This document shows positions 1 through 7,548 of a stretch of 21,847 nucleotides of DNA, piece after piece. Origin of the DNA: Candidatus Rifleibacteriota bacterium (lineage in GTDB: Bacteria; Riflebacteria; Ozemobacteria; Ozemobacterales; Ozemobacteraceae). Each line of letters starts with the position of its first letter. The stretch's first letter is position 1. The notes beneath the pieces are model-generated. The model was not told the origin of the DNA and ran no database searches. It saw only the letters and a program-made list of their open reading frames with translations. The position numbers were made by a program, and so were the translations under genes. Location of the stretch: contig JAKQKW010000168.1 in NCBI GenBank assembly GCA_029560455.1, positions 1-21,847 of the forward strand, read 5' to 3'.

Positions 1-636
1 TGTCTGAAGACGCCCGAAAAATTTGATGAATTTGTAAAAAAATATCAACCACCGACCAGCGAAACCGGCAGTAAAGTGGCTGATTCAAACACCACTCATC
101 TCTGTGTTCTGGATAAAAACGGCATGGCAGTCTCGATTACTCTGACACTTGGCAACCATTTCGGCACAGGAGAACTGGCTCCGGGTGGCTTTTTCTACAA
201 TAATGGCCTGCGCAATTATACCGGGCAGGTCGCTTCTTACCCTGCAGATTACCCTGATGACGCAGGCCCGGTCTCTTCGAAGTCTCCCGTTATTGTAACC
301 AGAAATGGCCGACTCTGGCTGGCGATTGGTGGCGCTGGTGCCGACCGCATAATCTTTAATACTGCCCTGGCACTTGCCCGCCTTCTAAAGGGTCACACAC
401 CGGCGACTTGCGTTGCCGCTCCGAGATTTTACCTTGATTACAAAGATCTTCTAACGCTTGAATGGCAGCCAGAAACCGGGTTAACCAACGAGGCCAGGAA
501 GCTGGTTGAAAAATCTGAAATCAAAGCAGGTTGTGATGATTTTTTTGGCCTGGTAAGTATTATCAGAAATGAAAACGGCAGCCTGACAACGGCTGCCGAT
601 CAACGTCGGGATGGTTCCTGTGCGGTGCTTCCCTAG
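1..636 (+). CDS. Gamma-glutamyltransferase-like Ntn hydrolase, C-terminal part (5' end outside window)
   Basis: The reading frame is open from base 1, so the N-terminal (large-subunit) part lies outside the window; the GTG at 76 is internal and not a start. The visible part covers the whole small subunit. It begins at the TTH motif (bases 91-99), whose first Thr is the autoprocessing and catalytic nucleophile in gamma-glutamyltransferases. Further family landmarks are FGTGELAPG, NNGL, SSKSPVIV (the two serines that bind the substrate carboxylate in the E. coli enzyme) and IGGAGADRI at the oxyanion-hole loop. Family members are exported and cleave gamma-glutamyl bonds, for example of glutathione. 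Compared with E. coli GGT from memory, residues holding the alpha-amino group differ: N411 is Gly, Q430 is Gly and D433 is Asn. The true substrate may therefore not be a standard gamma-glutamyl compound. The family is clear; the specificity is not. Confidence 0.85.
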   Translation, partial: CLKTPEKFDEFVKKYQPPTSETGSKVADSNTTHLCVLDKNGMAVSITLTLGNHFGTGELAPGGFFYNNGLRNYTGQVASYPADYPDDAGPVSSKSPVIVTRNGRLWLAIGGAGADRIIFNTALALARLLKGHTPATCVAAPRFYLDYKDLLTLEWQPETGLTNEARKLVEKSEIKAGCDDFFGLVSIIRNENGSLTTAADQRRDGSCAVLP

Positions 637-2198
637 AAGGCGACTTCACCGCCATCATCACTCGGACCCGGGTAATAATCATCATCGTCAACATTGCTGC
701 CGCCGTCGCCATAACTGCCGTCAGGCGGCGGTGTGTCTCCGGATGAATCGCCGGCCGAATCATCATCTGATGGCTCAGGCGGAGGCGGAACTTCATCGTC
801 TGATGGTTCTGGGGGCGGTGGCACGTCATCGCCGGCTTCATCGTCAACCGACGGGGGGTCAGGATAATCAGAGTCTTCTCCGGAATCTCCGGAGTCACCG
901 CCAGTAAAAGAATCTGGCCGCAGAGTAGTGTCGTCGTCAACGGGCTCTTCATCAGACGGCGGGGGTGGTGTTGATTCCCAGGCCGGCTCGCCTGAAGAGT
1001 CAGGCTGAGACGGAGTGATGGTTATCTCATCGCTGCCCTGAAATGCCGGTTCCTGGTAAGAATCGATCTCGCCGAATTCATTTGCACCGCTCACAGTTAG
1101 TTCATCAGGAATTTCACCCGGAAGAATGCCGCCAATCGCTTCGATCTTTGGCAGACTAAGGGTTTCGATAATACGTTCACGCAGGTTGGTCATGTGCTTC
1201 ATCAACTGCAGGCTGCCGTGATAGAAATTCAGTACCACCAGCTTCTTGCCTAGAGGGATCAGGACCATGTGAGTAAAAAGTCGACGATTGTTTTTGAGGA
1301 AATGAAAAAGAACGTGCCCGATTTCGACTCCGGCAAGTTCGCTCTTCCATTGGTCGAAAAGTCTTGGCTGGAATGGCATAAGGCTTTCTTTAATTGCCTT
1401 GCCGACCTGAGAAAGGTTCTGTGGTTCATCATAGGTAGCGGCCTGCACATGCATCAGAAATTGCCCGTCAAAAGCACCGACAGAAGCTAGAAGTGCCTGG
1501 CTGACGTTTTCTCTGATCAGGTAATCGCTGGGAACCATGACACTGAATTCAAATTCTTTGTTGCGAATGGGTCTGAAACCGCGCTTTTCGCCATAAAAAG
1601 GCCGCAGCCCGGCAACGTAATTGTCAATACCAACGCCCTTTAGAGCATTTCTGAAGGTATCAGTCAGTCTCTGGTTGTTCAGAACATAATCATAAATGTA
1701 CCAGCGGTCTTTGAGATAGTAGCAGTAGACCACAAATTCGAACTTGCCCTGAGTGGTATCAATCTTGACCACAACCTTACTCTGCACCTGTTTATGGTAT
1801 CTCGGGTTCGAGTAGTCAATCTTGGCACCGCCGGCAACCCGGTTCATGATTTTTGACAGAAAGCGAAATTCGTTGCGCTGGGTCTGGATCTGGAAGGAAA
1901 AAAGCTCGCGGTATTCGGCCGGGTCCATGCGCTGCAGCTGGCGGTCAAAAATAAGCTTCAAAAAGGTGCCAACATCGAAATTTGCCAGACAGATATCGTA
2001 TTCACCTGCCATCAGGCCGCCCATGAATTCGTAAACCATGGGAATCGGGGTCGGCAACTCTGATCTTGCACCTGGCGGCTCAGGAATATCTACCAGAAGC
2101 CCGTCTGGGTCGGCGCCCTGAGCAAAAGACACTGGAACCAGTGCCAGAACCATGAAAACCACAGCTGACAGTAATGTTAATGCTTTTTTTGCTACCAT
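633..2198 (-). CDS. Exported MlaC-like two-domain protein with acidic proline-rich tail
   Basis: A 521-residue protein with a clear Sec signal peptide (residues 1-26, ending SFA). Residues about 55-190 look like the MlaC/Ttg2D periplasmic phospholipid-binding fold: a helical start, then strands including VVVKIDTTQGKFEFVVYCYY and the WYIYDYVLNNQ stretch that resembles the MlaC W-x-V-x-D-V segment. This is pattern-based and not certain. Residues about 215-350 form a second alpha/beta part (FSVMVPSDY ... SLQLMKHMTNL) resembling PsbP/DcrB-type exported domains. From about 405 to the end the chain is disordered, rich in Pro, Asp, Glu, Ser and Gly, with a PPPPEPSDD repeat. The stop overlaps the convergent transferase stop in CTAG. 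There is no Shine-Dalgarno within normal distance of the ATG. No mla ABC genes are visible, so a lipid-transfer role is only a guess. Confidence 0.75.
   Translation of the reverse strand: MVAKKALTLLSAVVFMVLALVPVSFAQGADPDGLLVDIPEPPGARSELPTPIPMVYEFMGGLMAGEYDICLANFDVGTFLKLIFDRQLQRMDPAEYRELFSFQIQTQRNEFRFLSKIMNRVAGGAKIDYSNPRYHKQVQSKVVVKIDTTQGKFEFVVYCYYLKDRWYIYDYVLNNQRLTDTFRNALKGVGIDNYVAGLRPFYGEKRGFRPIRNKEFEFSVMVPSDYLIRENVSQALLASVGAFDGQFLMHVQAATYDEPQNLSQVGKAIKESLMPFQPRLFDQWKSELAGVEIGHVLFHFLKNNRRLFTHMVLIPLGKKLVVLNFYHGSLQLMKHMTNLRERIIETLSLPKIEAIGGILPGEIPDELTVSGANEFGEIDSYQEPAFQGSDEITITPSQPDSSGEPAWESTPPPPSDEEPVDDDTTLRPDSFTGGDSGDSGEDSDYPDPPSVDDEAGDDVPPPPEPSDDEVPPPPEPSDDDSAGDSSGDTPPPDGSYGDGGSNVDDDDYYPGPSDDGGEVAF
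762..827 (-). repeat. Two tandem 33-bp units in the acidic tail
   Basis: Two adjacent 33-bp copies (795-827 and 762-794) encode DVPPPPEPSDD followed by EVPPPPEPSDD, residues 458-479 of the exported MlaC-like protein. The copies differ at several third positions, so the duplication is not very recent, but such units can still expand or contract. Confidence 0.8.
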
Positions 2199-2204
2199 GA
2201 TATT

Positions 2205-2233
2205 AGACTAAATCACCCTTTGCCAATTGTCAA
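2205..2233 (-). promoter_or_regulatory. Candidate sigma70 promoter for the MlaC-like gene, possibly leaderless
   Basis: On the minus strand a perfect -35 box TTGACA (2228-2233) is followed after 17 bp by TAGTCT (2205-2210), a weak -10 box (3 of 6). The start codon follows six bases later, so transcription would begin at or next to the ATG. No Shine-Dalgarno is found at proper distance; the nearest AAGGG lies inside the promoter spacer. The weak -10 keeps confidence modest. Confidence 0.4.
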
Positions 2234-2260
2234 TCGCAGCAGGAACTTTGTTTTTCTTCC

Positions 2261-2290
2261 TTGAAGTGCACCGGTAATAAGTGCTAGAAT
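2261..2290 (+). promoter_or_regulatory. Candidate sigma70 promoter for tatA
   Basis: TTGAAG (2261-2266), an 18-bp spacer and TAGAAT (2285-2290) lie 31 bp before the tatA start. This leaves a leader of about 25 bases that contains the GGAGG ribosome binding site at 2311-2315. Confidence 0.55.
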
Positions 2291-2321
2291 TGCCGGCAGG
2301 TTATGCACATGGAGGCAGGAA

Positions 2322-2492
2322 ATGGGCATTGGATTTACTGAATTGATCGTTATTCTCGTAATTATTCTGATCCTCTTCGGCCCTGGCAAGCTTCCCGAGA
2401 TCGGTAAAGCTCTGGGTCGCGGAATCAAGGAATTCAAAGATGCCCAGAAGGATAATCAAAAAAAAGACGACGATTCTTCCGGCACGAAATAA
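2322..2492 (+). CDS. tatA: Sec-independent protein translocase subunit TatA/TatE
   Basis: A 56-residue protein beginning [20 protein letters not shown], then [19 protein letters not shown] and a charged tail ending KDDDSSGTK. This is the typical TatA/E plan: a short N-terminal membrane helix, the FGPGKLPE hinge, an amphipathic helix and a hydrophilic tail. TatA oligomers form the translocation element of the twin-arginine pathway, which exports folded proteins. The start is preceded by GGAGG with a 6-base spacing. TatC and TatB are not in the window. The length is at the short end for TatA and better fits TatA/E than TatB. The gene lies 40 bp before the TPR protein gene and probably shares its transcript. 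Confidence 0.93.
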   Translation: MGIGFTELIVILVIILILFGPGKLPEIGKALGRGIKEFKDAQKDNQKKDDDSSGTK

Positions 2493-2532
2493 AGCAGATA
2501 TTTCCGACAAAACAGCAATTGGAGAAGCAGGC

Positions 2533-4647
2533 GTGAGAAAAAAAGCAAAAAAAAACATCTGGCAATTTCTGTCAGCCTCTATTCTTTCAATAGGTCTTCT
2601 GGCCTCGGCACCGGCGATTGCCGACACACCCGAGCAGCGCGAACAATATCGCTACGCCCTCGGCCTCGTGCAGCGTCATCTCTACGAAGAAGCGTCCAAG
2701 GTACTTTCACGACTTCTCTCAGAACCGAAGGTTTTTTCACAGGCTGATGGCGCCTTATTCTGGCTGGCAGAGTGCGAATATCGGCAGAAAAATTATGTCA
2801 AAGCCGCCGGTCTCTATAATAAACTTCTGAAAGAATACCCCAACAGCATTTTTCGTGACCGTTCAGCTTATGGTCTGGCCTGGTCGCACAGTAACGACAA
2901 CAACCCCAAATCCGCCGTCGAAGCATTTGCCCGCGTCACAAAAAACGATCTACCACTCTGGATCGACGCCAACCTGAAGCGTGGCTTCCTGATGGTCAAA
3001 TTCAACATGGATACCGAGCAGACGGTAAGGGTTTACGAAGAACTGCTAAAAGAGCCAACTCTCAATGATGCCCAGAAGTTTGAAGCTCATCTGCAGGCCG
3101 GGGTTGGCAAATTCAACCAGAGTATTTTCAAGCAGGCACTGGAGCATTTCGCCAAAGCACTCGACAAATGTCCGCCAGATAAAGCTCAGGCCCTGCAGTT
3201 TTACATCGCTGAATCTCACTTCAGACTCAAAGATTACGGCGCCGCAAGCAGTGAATATGCCAAAACGATTGCACTCGGGCCCGATTCGAATCTGGGCCAG
3301 AAATCTGCGTATTCCAAGGCATGGTGCCACATCAGGCTCTCTGAACCAGAAAAAGCGCTGTCACTTTTCGAAAAGCAGGCCGGCAACCCAAATTCGGCAG
3401 TCAGAAAAGATTCGATCAAAAACCTTGTCGATCTGCTGATGAACATGCATCGCTACGAAAAGGCCATCGACTGGATCACCCGCACCGTAAGTGCACTCGA
3501 CCCTGCCGACCAGCCCGACCTCGACTTTATCAAAGCCCTGGCACTCTCCCGTAATGGCGAATTCGAAAAAAGCCTGCGGGCATTTGAAGACTTTCTGAAA
3601 AAATACCCGAAAAGCAACAAAGTTAATGAGGCACACTACCAGTCTGGACTGGTTAACATCTCGCTTGGCCGCTTCAAAGAAGCGATTGCCAATTTCGAAA
3701 AGGTCACTTCCGAAAAAGTCGACCCTGATATTCGCGAAAAGGCTATCTACCGCATCGGCGAATGCTGGTTCAATCTCGGCAACATCACTCTTGCCGGCGA
3801 CTTCTTCAATAAAGTCATCAAGCAGTTTCCCAAGGGCAAAGCCCGCTTTGACGCTCTCTATCAACTTGGAGAACTGGCCTATCTGCAAAACAGCTATGCC
3901 GATGCCCTTACCGCTTTCGAAGCAATCACCGCATCCGGCAATGAACTTGCCCCACAGGCAACTTTCAGAGCCGCCGAAGTATTGATGAAAGCCGGCAGAT
4001 ACCAGGAAGCCATCACCAGATTCCAACAGTACATAGACCAGAACCCCAAAGGCAAACTACGCGAAGATGCCATATTTAAAATCGGCCTCAGCTGGCTTGA
4101 GCTTAAAGACCAGGGGCAGGCCCTGGCTGCTTTTTCACAGCTTCTCGATGCAACCGGTTATTTCCGCCAGGAAGCCCGATTTCATATAGCCGAAATTGCC
4201 CGCAGTCTTGGCAACCACCCTCTGGCAATCCAGCATTACAAGGCAATTACGACCGAAGAACCGAATCACCCGCTGGCTCCAATGGCCAGGCGGGCGGCTG
4301 GTATTTCTCTCTTTCAGACCGGCGATTACAAAGCTGCCATTGAATCATTCGGGGGCATTCTCAAAGATTACCCGGCAACCGATGCCGCGATACCCGAAAC
4401 ACGCCTGTGGCTTGGCAAAAGTCTTATCGCAGCCGGTGAGACAGACAACGGCATCCTTGAAGTCCTTAAGGTTCCGGTCCTTTATCCCGGCAGCCCATTC
4501 ATTGCCGAAGCTTACGCCGAGGCGGCACGCGGCTACGATAAACTCAAAAACATCAATAAATCCAGAATGATGTATGAAGAAGTTCTCAAGGCCAAACCAT
4601 CACCAGAATTGTCATCTGAGGCCGAAGCCGCCCTCAAAAATCCCTGA
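2533..4647 (+). CDS. Exported TPR-repeat protein (704 aa)
   Basis: The frame is open from 2440, but the better start is GTG at 2533. It has GGAG eight bases upstream, avoids overlap with tatA, and gives a textbook signal peptide (VRKKAKKNIWQF, hydrophobic core, cleavage after APAIA at residue 30). The mature protein is almost entirely tetratricopeptide and related repeats, for example KNYVKAAGLYNKLLKEYP, EFEKSLRAFEDFLKKYP, GRYQEAITRFQQYIDQNP and GDYKAAIESFGGILKDYP, spaced about 35 residues apart. No catalytic domain is visible. There is no lipobox Cys, so it should be a soluble periplasmic protein. The repeat type resembles YbgF/CpoB and BamD-like proteins that organise envelope complexes. 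It probably serves as a protein-protein scaffold; the partner is unknown. A strong terminator follows directly. Confidence 0.88.
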   Translation: MRKKAKKNIWQFLSASILSIGLLASAPAIADTPEQREQYRYALGLVQRHLYEEASKVLSRLLSEPKVFSQADGALFWLAECEYRQKNYVKAAGLYNKLLKEYPNSIFRDRSAYGLAWSHSNDNNPKSAVEAFARVTKNDLPLWIDANLKRGFLMVKFNMDTEQTVRVYEELLKEPTLNDAQKFEAHLQAGVGKFNQSIFKQALEHFAKALDKCPPDKAQALQFYIAESHFRLKDYGAASSEYAKTIALGPDSNLGQKSAYSKAWCHIRLSEPEKALSLFEKQAGNPNSAVRKDSIKNLVDLLMNMHRYEKAIDWITRTVSALDPADQPDLDFIKALALSRNGEFEKSLRAFEDFLKKYPKSNKVNEAHYQSGLVNISLGRFKEAIANFEKVTSEKVDPDIREKAIYRIGECWFNLGNITLAGDFFNKVIKQFPKGKARFDALYQLGELAYLQNSYADALTAFEAITASGNELAPQATFRAAEVLMKAGRYQEAITRFQQYIDQNPKGKLREDAIFKIGLSWLELKDQGQALAAFSQLLDATGYFRQEARFHIAEIARSLGNHPLAIQHYKAITTEEPNHPLAPMARRAAGISLFQTGDYKAAIESFGGILKDYPATDAAIPETRLWLGKSLIAAGETDNGILEVLKVPVLYPGSPFIAEAYAEAARGYDKLKNINKSRMMYEEVLKAKPSPELSSEAEAALKNP

Positions 4648-4660
4648 CACAAACGATATT

Positions 4661-4707
4661 CACAATAAAAATCAGCCCCGCAAAATACGGGGCTGATTTT
4701 TATTGTG
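4661..4707. terminator. Bidirectional intrinsic terminator
   Basis: Two perfectly complementary 20-bp arms (4661-4680 and 4688-4707) flank a 7-base loop, CAAAATA. The inner part of the stem is GC-rich (AGCCCCG/CGGGGCT), and A/T tracts in the outer arm give a U-run on either strand. It lies between the convergent TPR and FHA genes and can end both transcripts. Confidence 0.95.
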
Positions 4708-4747
4708 CCGTCTATTGCCGCCAATGACAGTAAAAAGAAGGGCCTGC

Positions 4748-5749
4748 TCAGAGAGCTCTGGCTTTAACCACGATAAAATCAAGGCCACCCAGGTTGAGTG
4801 TATCGCCAGGCTTGATAACCTGTTTTTCTTTGACGCTTCTGCCATTTAGGCGCGTGGTGTTGGTTTCAGTCAGGGGCATTACATAAACCAGCCCCTTGCT
4901 GGCAGTAACTTCAATATGTTCGCGACTGACTTCGTTGGCCGGAATACAGATCTGGTTTTCTTTTTTTCTTCCGACTCTGATAATGTTTCCCTGGGCTTCA
5001 TATGGCTTTCCATCACCTTCAAGAGCAAAAATCAGCCGCTCTTTCGGCTGAATCAGGCCAGCCGCTTGATTTTGCGGAGATTTAACCTCTGCCTGGGCCG
5101 CAGGTGGTTCTGCCGCAGGGCTTGATACCTGAGCAGCAGACATTGGGTCAGGTTTCTTTTCTATTTCAGAAGCCTTTGCTTCTGGTTCCGGGGTTGCAGC
5201 AGCTGATTGCCTGGCAGGGTTCACGTCTTTATCAACCTCTGCAAGACGTCCTGCAAGTGGCGGCGCCTCAACAGCCTTATTCTTCAAAGTCTTTTTACCG
5301 ACACCATCAGAAGAACTGGCCGCAGGCTCGCCCTTTGCTCTGGCAGGCTTTGATTCTGACTCGGAAGTCTCTCCGGCCTCGGCTTCGAGCGCCGCAAGCC
5401 TTGAAAGTGGGCTTATTTCAGGCTTTTCCTGAACAGCCACATTTTTCTGTGTCTTTTTGCCCGCATCAGTTTTTTCGCTGACCGACTGTTTCTTTTGTTC
5501 ACCATCAGACTGCTTGACGGCAGCTTCGTCTTTGTCTGCAGAACTTTCTTTAACAGAATCAGCCTTTAAATCAGTCTTTTTTCCTGATTTAATCAAAACA
5601 ATAGCAACAAGAACAATCAGAACCGGAACGACCAGAAACAGAATATTCGTCTGCTGGGATATTTCACCCGGAGCAGTGGCGGTCTCCCCCAGAATTGTCC
5701 GGTTAATAAAAACCAGCATGTACAACAGCATCATTATAATGCGTTTCAT
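4748..5749 (-). CDS. Membrane-anchored FHA-domain protein
   Basis: A 333-residue protein in four parts. Residues 3-21 form a hydrophobic signal-like segment. Residues 35-54 (ILFLVVPVLIVLVAIVLI) form a transmembrane helix. Residues about 55-235 are a low-complexity Lys/Glu/Ala/Pro/Ser linker. Residues about 238-330 form an FHA domain with the diagnostic GR (260-261), SREH (275-278) and NG (302-303) motifs. FHA domains bind phosphothreonine peptides. If the first segment is cleaved, the remaining helix would place the FHA domain in the cytoplasm. The protein probably reports Ser/Thr kinase signalling at the inner membrane, but no kinase or phosphatase gene is nearby. The start has AAGAAAGG eight bases upstream. 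It is convergent with the TPR gene across the shared terminator. Confidence 0.85.
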   Translation of the reverse strand: MKRIIMMLLYMLVFINRTILGETATAPGEISQQTNILFLVVPVLIVLVAIVLIKSGKKTDLKADSVKESSADKDEAAVKQSDGEQKKQSVSEKTDAGKKTQKNVAVQEKPEISPLSRLAALEAEAGETSESESKPARAKGEPAASSSDGVGKKTLKNKAVEAPPLAGRLAEVDKDVNPARQSAAATPEPEAKASEIEKKPDPMSAAQVSSPAAEPPAAQAEVKSPQNQAAGLIQPKERLIFALEGDGKPYEAQGNIIRVGRKKENQICIPANEVSREHIEVTASKGLVYVMPLTETNTTRLNGRSVKEKQVIKPGDTLNLGGLDFIVVKARAL

Positions 5750-6245
5750 GGTTATAAGCCTTTCTTACAGCCAGGAAGCCATGACATTATCAGACAGGGT
5801 TCTTCCTCTACAACGAACGGATTTTATAATGAGAACCCAAGATTATGTTATTTCGCTTTTTCTTTCCTGTAAAGTTCTGTATTAACAAAAAGATTAAAAT
5901 CTGGCTGACGTTCGATTCATACACAATGAATTCTAAATAAAAGCATCCGCCACCATACATTACATGACGATGACTGCTTATTTCATGGCCGCTTTGGCCT
6001 TCAAGATCGATTATTAAAAAGGTCATGAAGAGATATAAGGTTCACAATGCCTGCGTTCCCGGTTTACAAGCTCCAGAATATTGCGAACAGCCGGTTTCAT
6101 ATCGTGCGCATTCACACAATCTGTTGTTAAGCATGCCTGCTATACGGGAAATCGGGGAAGCTTGATTTTATAAGCAACCTGGCGTAAATTAGCCGGATGC
6201 TCGAAAGGGCTCTGGGCTAATCAAAGCGAACTGCAGGAGCTTAAT
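5750..6245. other. Gene-free divergent intergenic region
   Basis: 496 bp between the divergent FHA and TPR genes. I see no convincing gene, tRNA or riboswitch. It holds a weak possible minus-strand promoter for the FHA gene (TTTACA at 5868-5873, 17 bp, TAACAT at 5845-5850), a 7-bp inverted repeat GGGTTCT/AGAACCC (5797-5803 and 5832-5838) between that promoter and the FHA start, and a small ATTCAT/ATGAAT hairpin (5915-5931). It also holds the candidate promoter for the downstream gene near 6162. Open frames inside it are short and lack gene-like features. Confidence 0.6.
6162..6190 (+). promoter_or_regulatory. Weak candidate sigma70 promoter for the TPR-ktr operon
   Basis: TTGATT (6162-6167), 17 bp, TAAATT (6185-6190), each 4 of 6 to consensus. 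It lies 55 bp before the start of the first gene of the potassium-uptake operon. The ribosome binding site AGGAG at 6235-6239 lies downstream. Confidence 0.35.
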
Positions 6246-7529
6246 ATGTTTAAAAACAGATTCTCTATACTTCTGTTTCTGGTTCTTGTTATGACTGTTG
6301 CCGTCGCAACGGCATCTGACAAGGCAGTAGAACAGAAATTTACCCGACTGTTCAGTTTTGACCCGCACCCGATGGCGGCAGAATTCCCCGAGCCTGTTCC
6401 CTACAAAGGCGAATTTCTGAAACACGAGGTTCTTTTTCACGAAACCTGGAAAAGCAGCGCCGCTAAAGAATACCTCGAAAGCATTCATTTCACGCTGAAT
6501 ATCGTTCAGCCCGGCAATGTCATCGCCTCAGCATCCACCGCCCCATTCACCACGGTCAAATTGAAAAAGGGTCAGCAGATAGCCGAAACCAGCATCGGAT
6601 CAACCCGACTGGCTGTATTTATCGAGGATTTCTCAAAAACCGGCCCGGGGCTTGCAGAGCTTACGCTGACCTTCAAGCTTTCTTACCCGGAAGTGAAAGT
6701 CGAAAAGGCCGAAGCAAAAATTGCAAATATCAAAACATCGACCGCACTCGATCTCTGTCGCAAACTTGCCGACCGGGCCAGCCAAATTCCGGGCGAAAAT
6801 GCCGGGGCGCGGCTCAGTCTTTATAAAAAAGCTCTGGCAGCAGCACCGGCCGCAGCATCTTCACCTGAAGCGGCAGAATTCCATGCCAGTATTGGCAGGC
6901 TGATTAACGATATTGAACAAAAAAATACAATTAGACCAGAACCGGCATCAGCCACTCCACAGATTGAAGAACCGCAGGCACAGACAGATACAGGAGCGTC
7001 TTCCGCAGCCCCGGAAAAAACACCGGTAAATGCGCCGGCAGAAACAAAATCGGCCGGCACTTTTGCGCCGGAAGCCGTGGCGTTATACAGACAGGCCCAG
7101 TCTCTTTTCGCACAGGACAAGGGTCCTGAAGCCAGAGAAGCACTGAGAAAAGCCCTTGAAATCGCCCCGGACTACCGCGATGCGCTGATTCTTCTTGGTG
7201 ACAATGCCTACAGCAACCGCAAGTATGCCAGAGCCAGAGAAGCATTTGAAAAGGTCATCAGCCTCGACGAAAAAGATGCAGATTCACTGCTCAAATATTT
7301 CAAGGCCGGTTATTATCTTGGCGAAGGATCTGAAGCTGTTTTAAAGCTTGCGACCGCAAAAGCGAAGCACCCGGATGATCTGAAACTGAAAATGGCATTT
7401 GCCGAAGCATCTTTTCAGCTTGGCGACCTGATCAACGCCGAAGCTGCCTGTATCGAAATTCTCAACATGAACGCCGGTCACTCCCAGGCAAAAGATCTGC
7501 TTGAGCGGGTTAAAAAACATCTGAAATAA
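6246..7529 (+). CDS. Exported protein with C-terminal TPR repeats, first gene of the ktr operon
   Basis: A 427-residue protein with a Sec signal peptide (MFKNRFSILLFLVLVMTVAVATA). Residues about 25-165 form an unrecognised, probably beta-rich domain (HFTLNIVQPGNVI ... LAELTLTFKLSYPEVKVEKAEAKI). A helical stretch runs to about 225, then an Ala/Pro/Glu-rich linker at about 227-265. TPR-type repeats fill about 268-425 (PEAVALYRQAQSLFAQDKGP, ARAREAFEKVISLDEK, GDLINAEAACIEILNMN). AGGAG lies six bases before the ATG. It ends 19 bp before ktrB, suggesting co-transcription, although a functional link between a periplasmic TPR protein and potassium uptake is unknown. No enzyme motif is seen. Confidence 0.82.
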   Translation: MFKNRFSILLFLVLVMTVAVATASDKAVEQKFTRLFSFDPHPMAAEFPEPVPYKGEFLKHEVLFHETWKSSAAKEYLESIHFTLNIVQPGNVIASASTAPFTTVKLKKGQQIAETSIGSTRLAVFIEDFSKTGPGLAELTLTFKLSYPEVKVEKAEAKIANIKTSTALDLCRKLADRASQIPGENAGARLSLYKKALAAAPAAASSPEAAEFHASIGRLINDIEQKNTIRPEPASATPQIEEPQAQTDTGASSAAPEKTPVNAPAETKSAGTFAPEAVALYRQAQSLFAQDKGPEAREALRKALEIAPDYRDALILLGDNAYSNRKYARAREAFEKVISLDEKDADSLLKYFKAGYYLGEGSEAVLKLATAKAKHPDDLKLKMAFAEASFQLGDLINAEAACIEILNMNAGHSQAKDLLERVKKHLK

Positions 7530-7548
7530 TCAGGCAGGGATTCAAAAA

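Noticed and set aside
563..952. 129-residue frame on the minus strand
   Set aside because: It is an out-of-frame shadow of the repetitive acidic tail, and its composition is dominated by Met, His, Pro and Thr, as expected of such a shadow.
2440..2532. Upstream extension of the TPR protein starting at ATG 2440
   Set aside because: It overlaps tatA, lacks a signal-like N-terminus, and GTG 2533 has a better ribosome binding site and yields a normal signal peptide.
3361..4026. 221-residue minus-strand frame
   Set aside because: It lies antisense to the TPR repeats, which are clearly coding; no domain or ribosome binding site supports it.
5808..6026. 72-residue minus-strand frame in the intergenic gap
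   Set aside because: No recognisable domain or composition typical of a gene; it would also cover the candidate FHA promoter.
6047..6130. 27-codon plus-strand frame with AAGG upstream
   Set aside because: Too short and without a recognisable protein feature; the upstream AAGG is easily met by chance.
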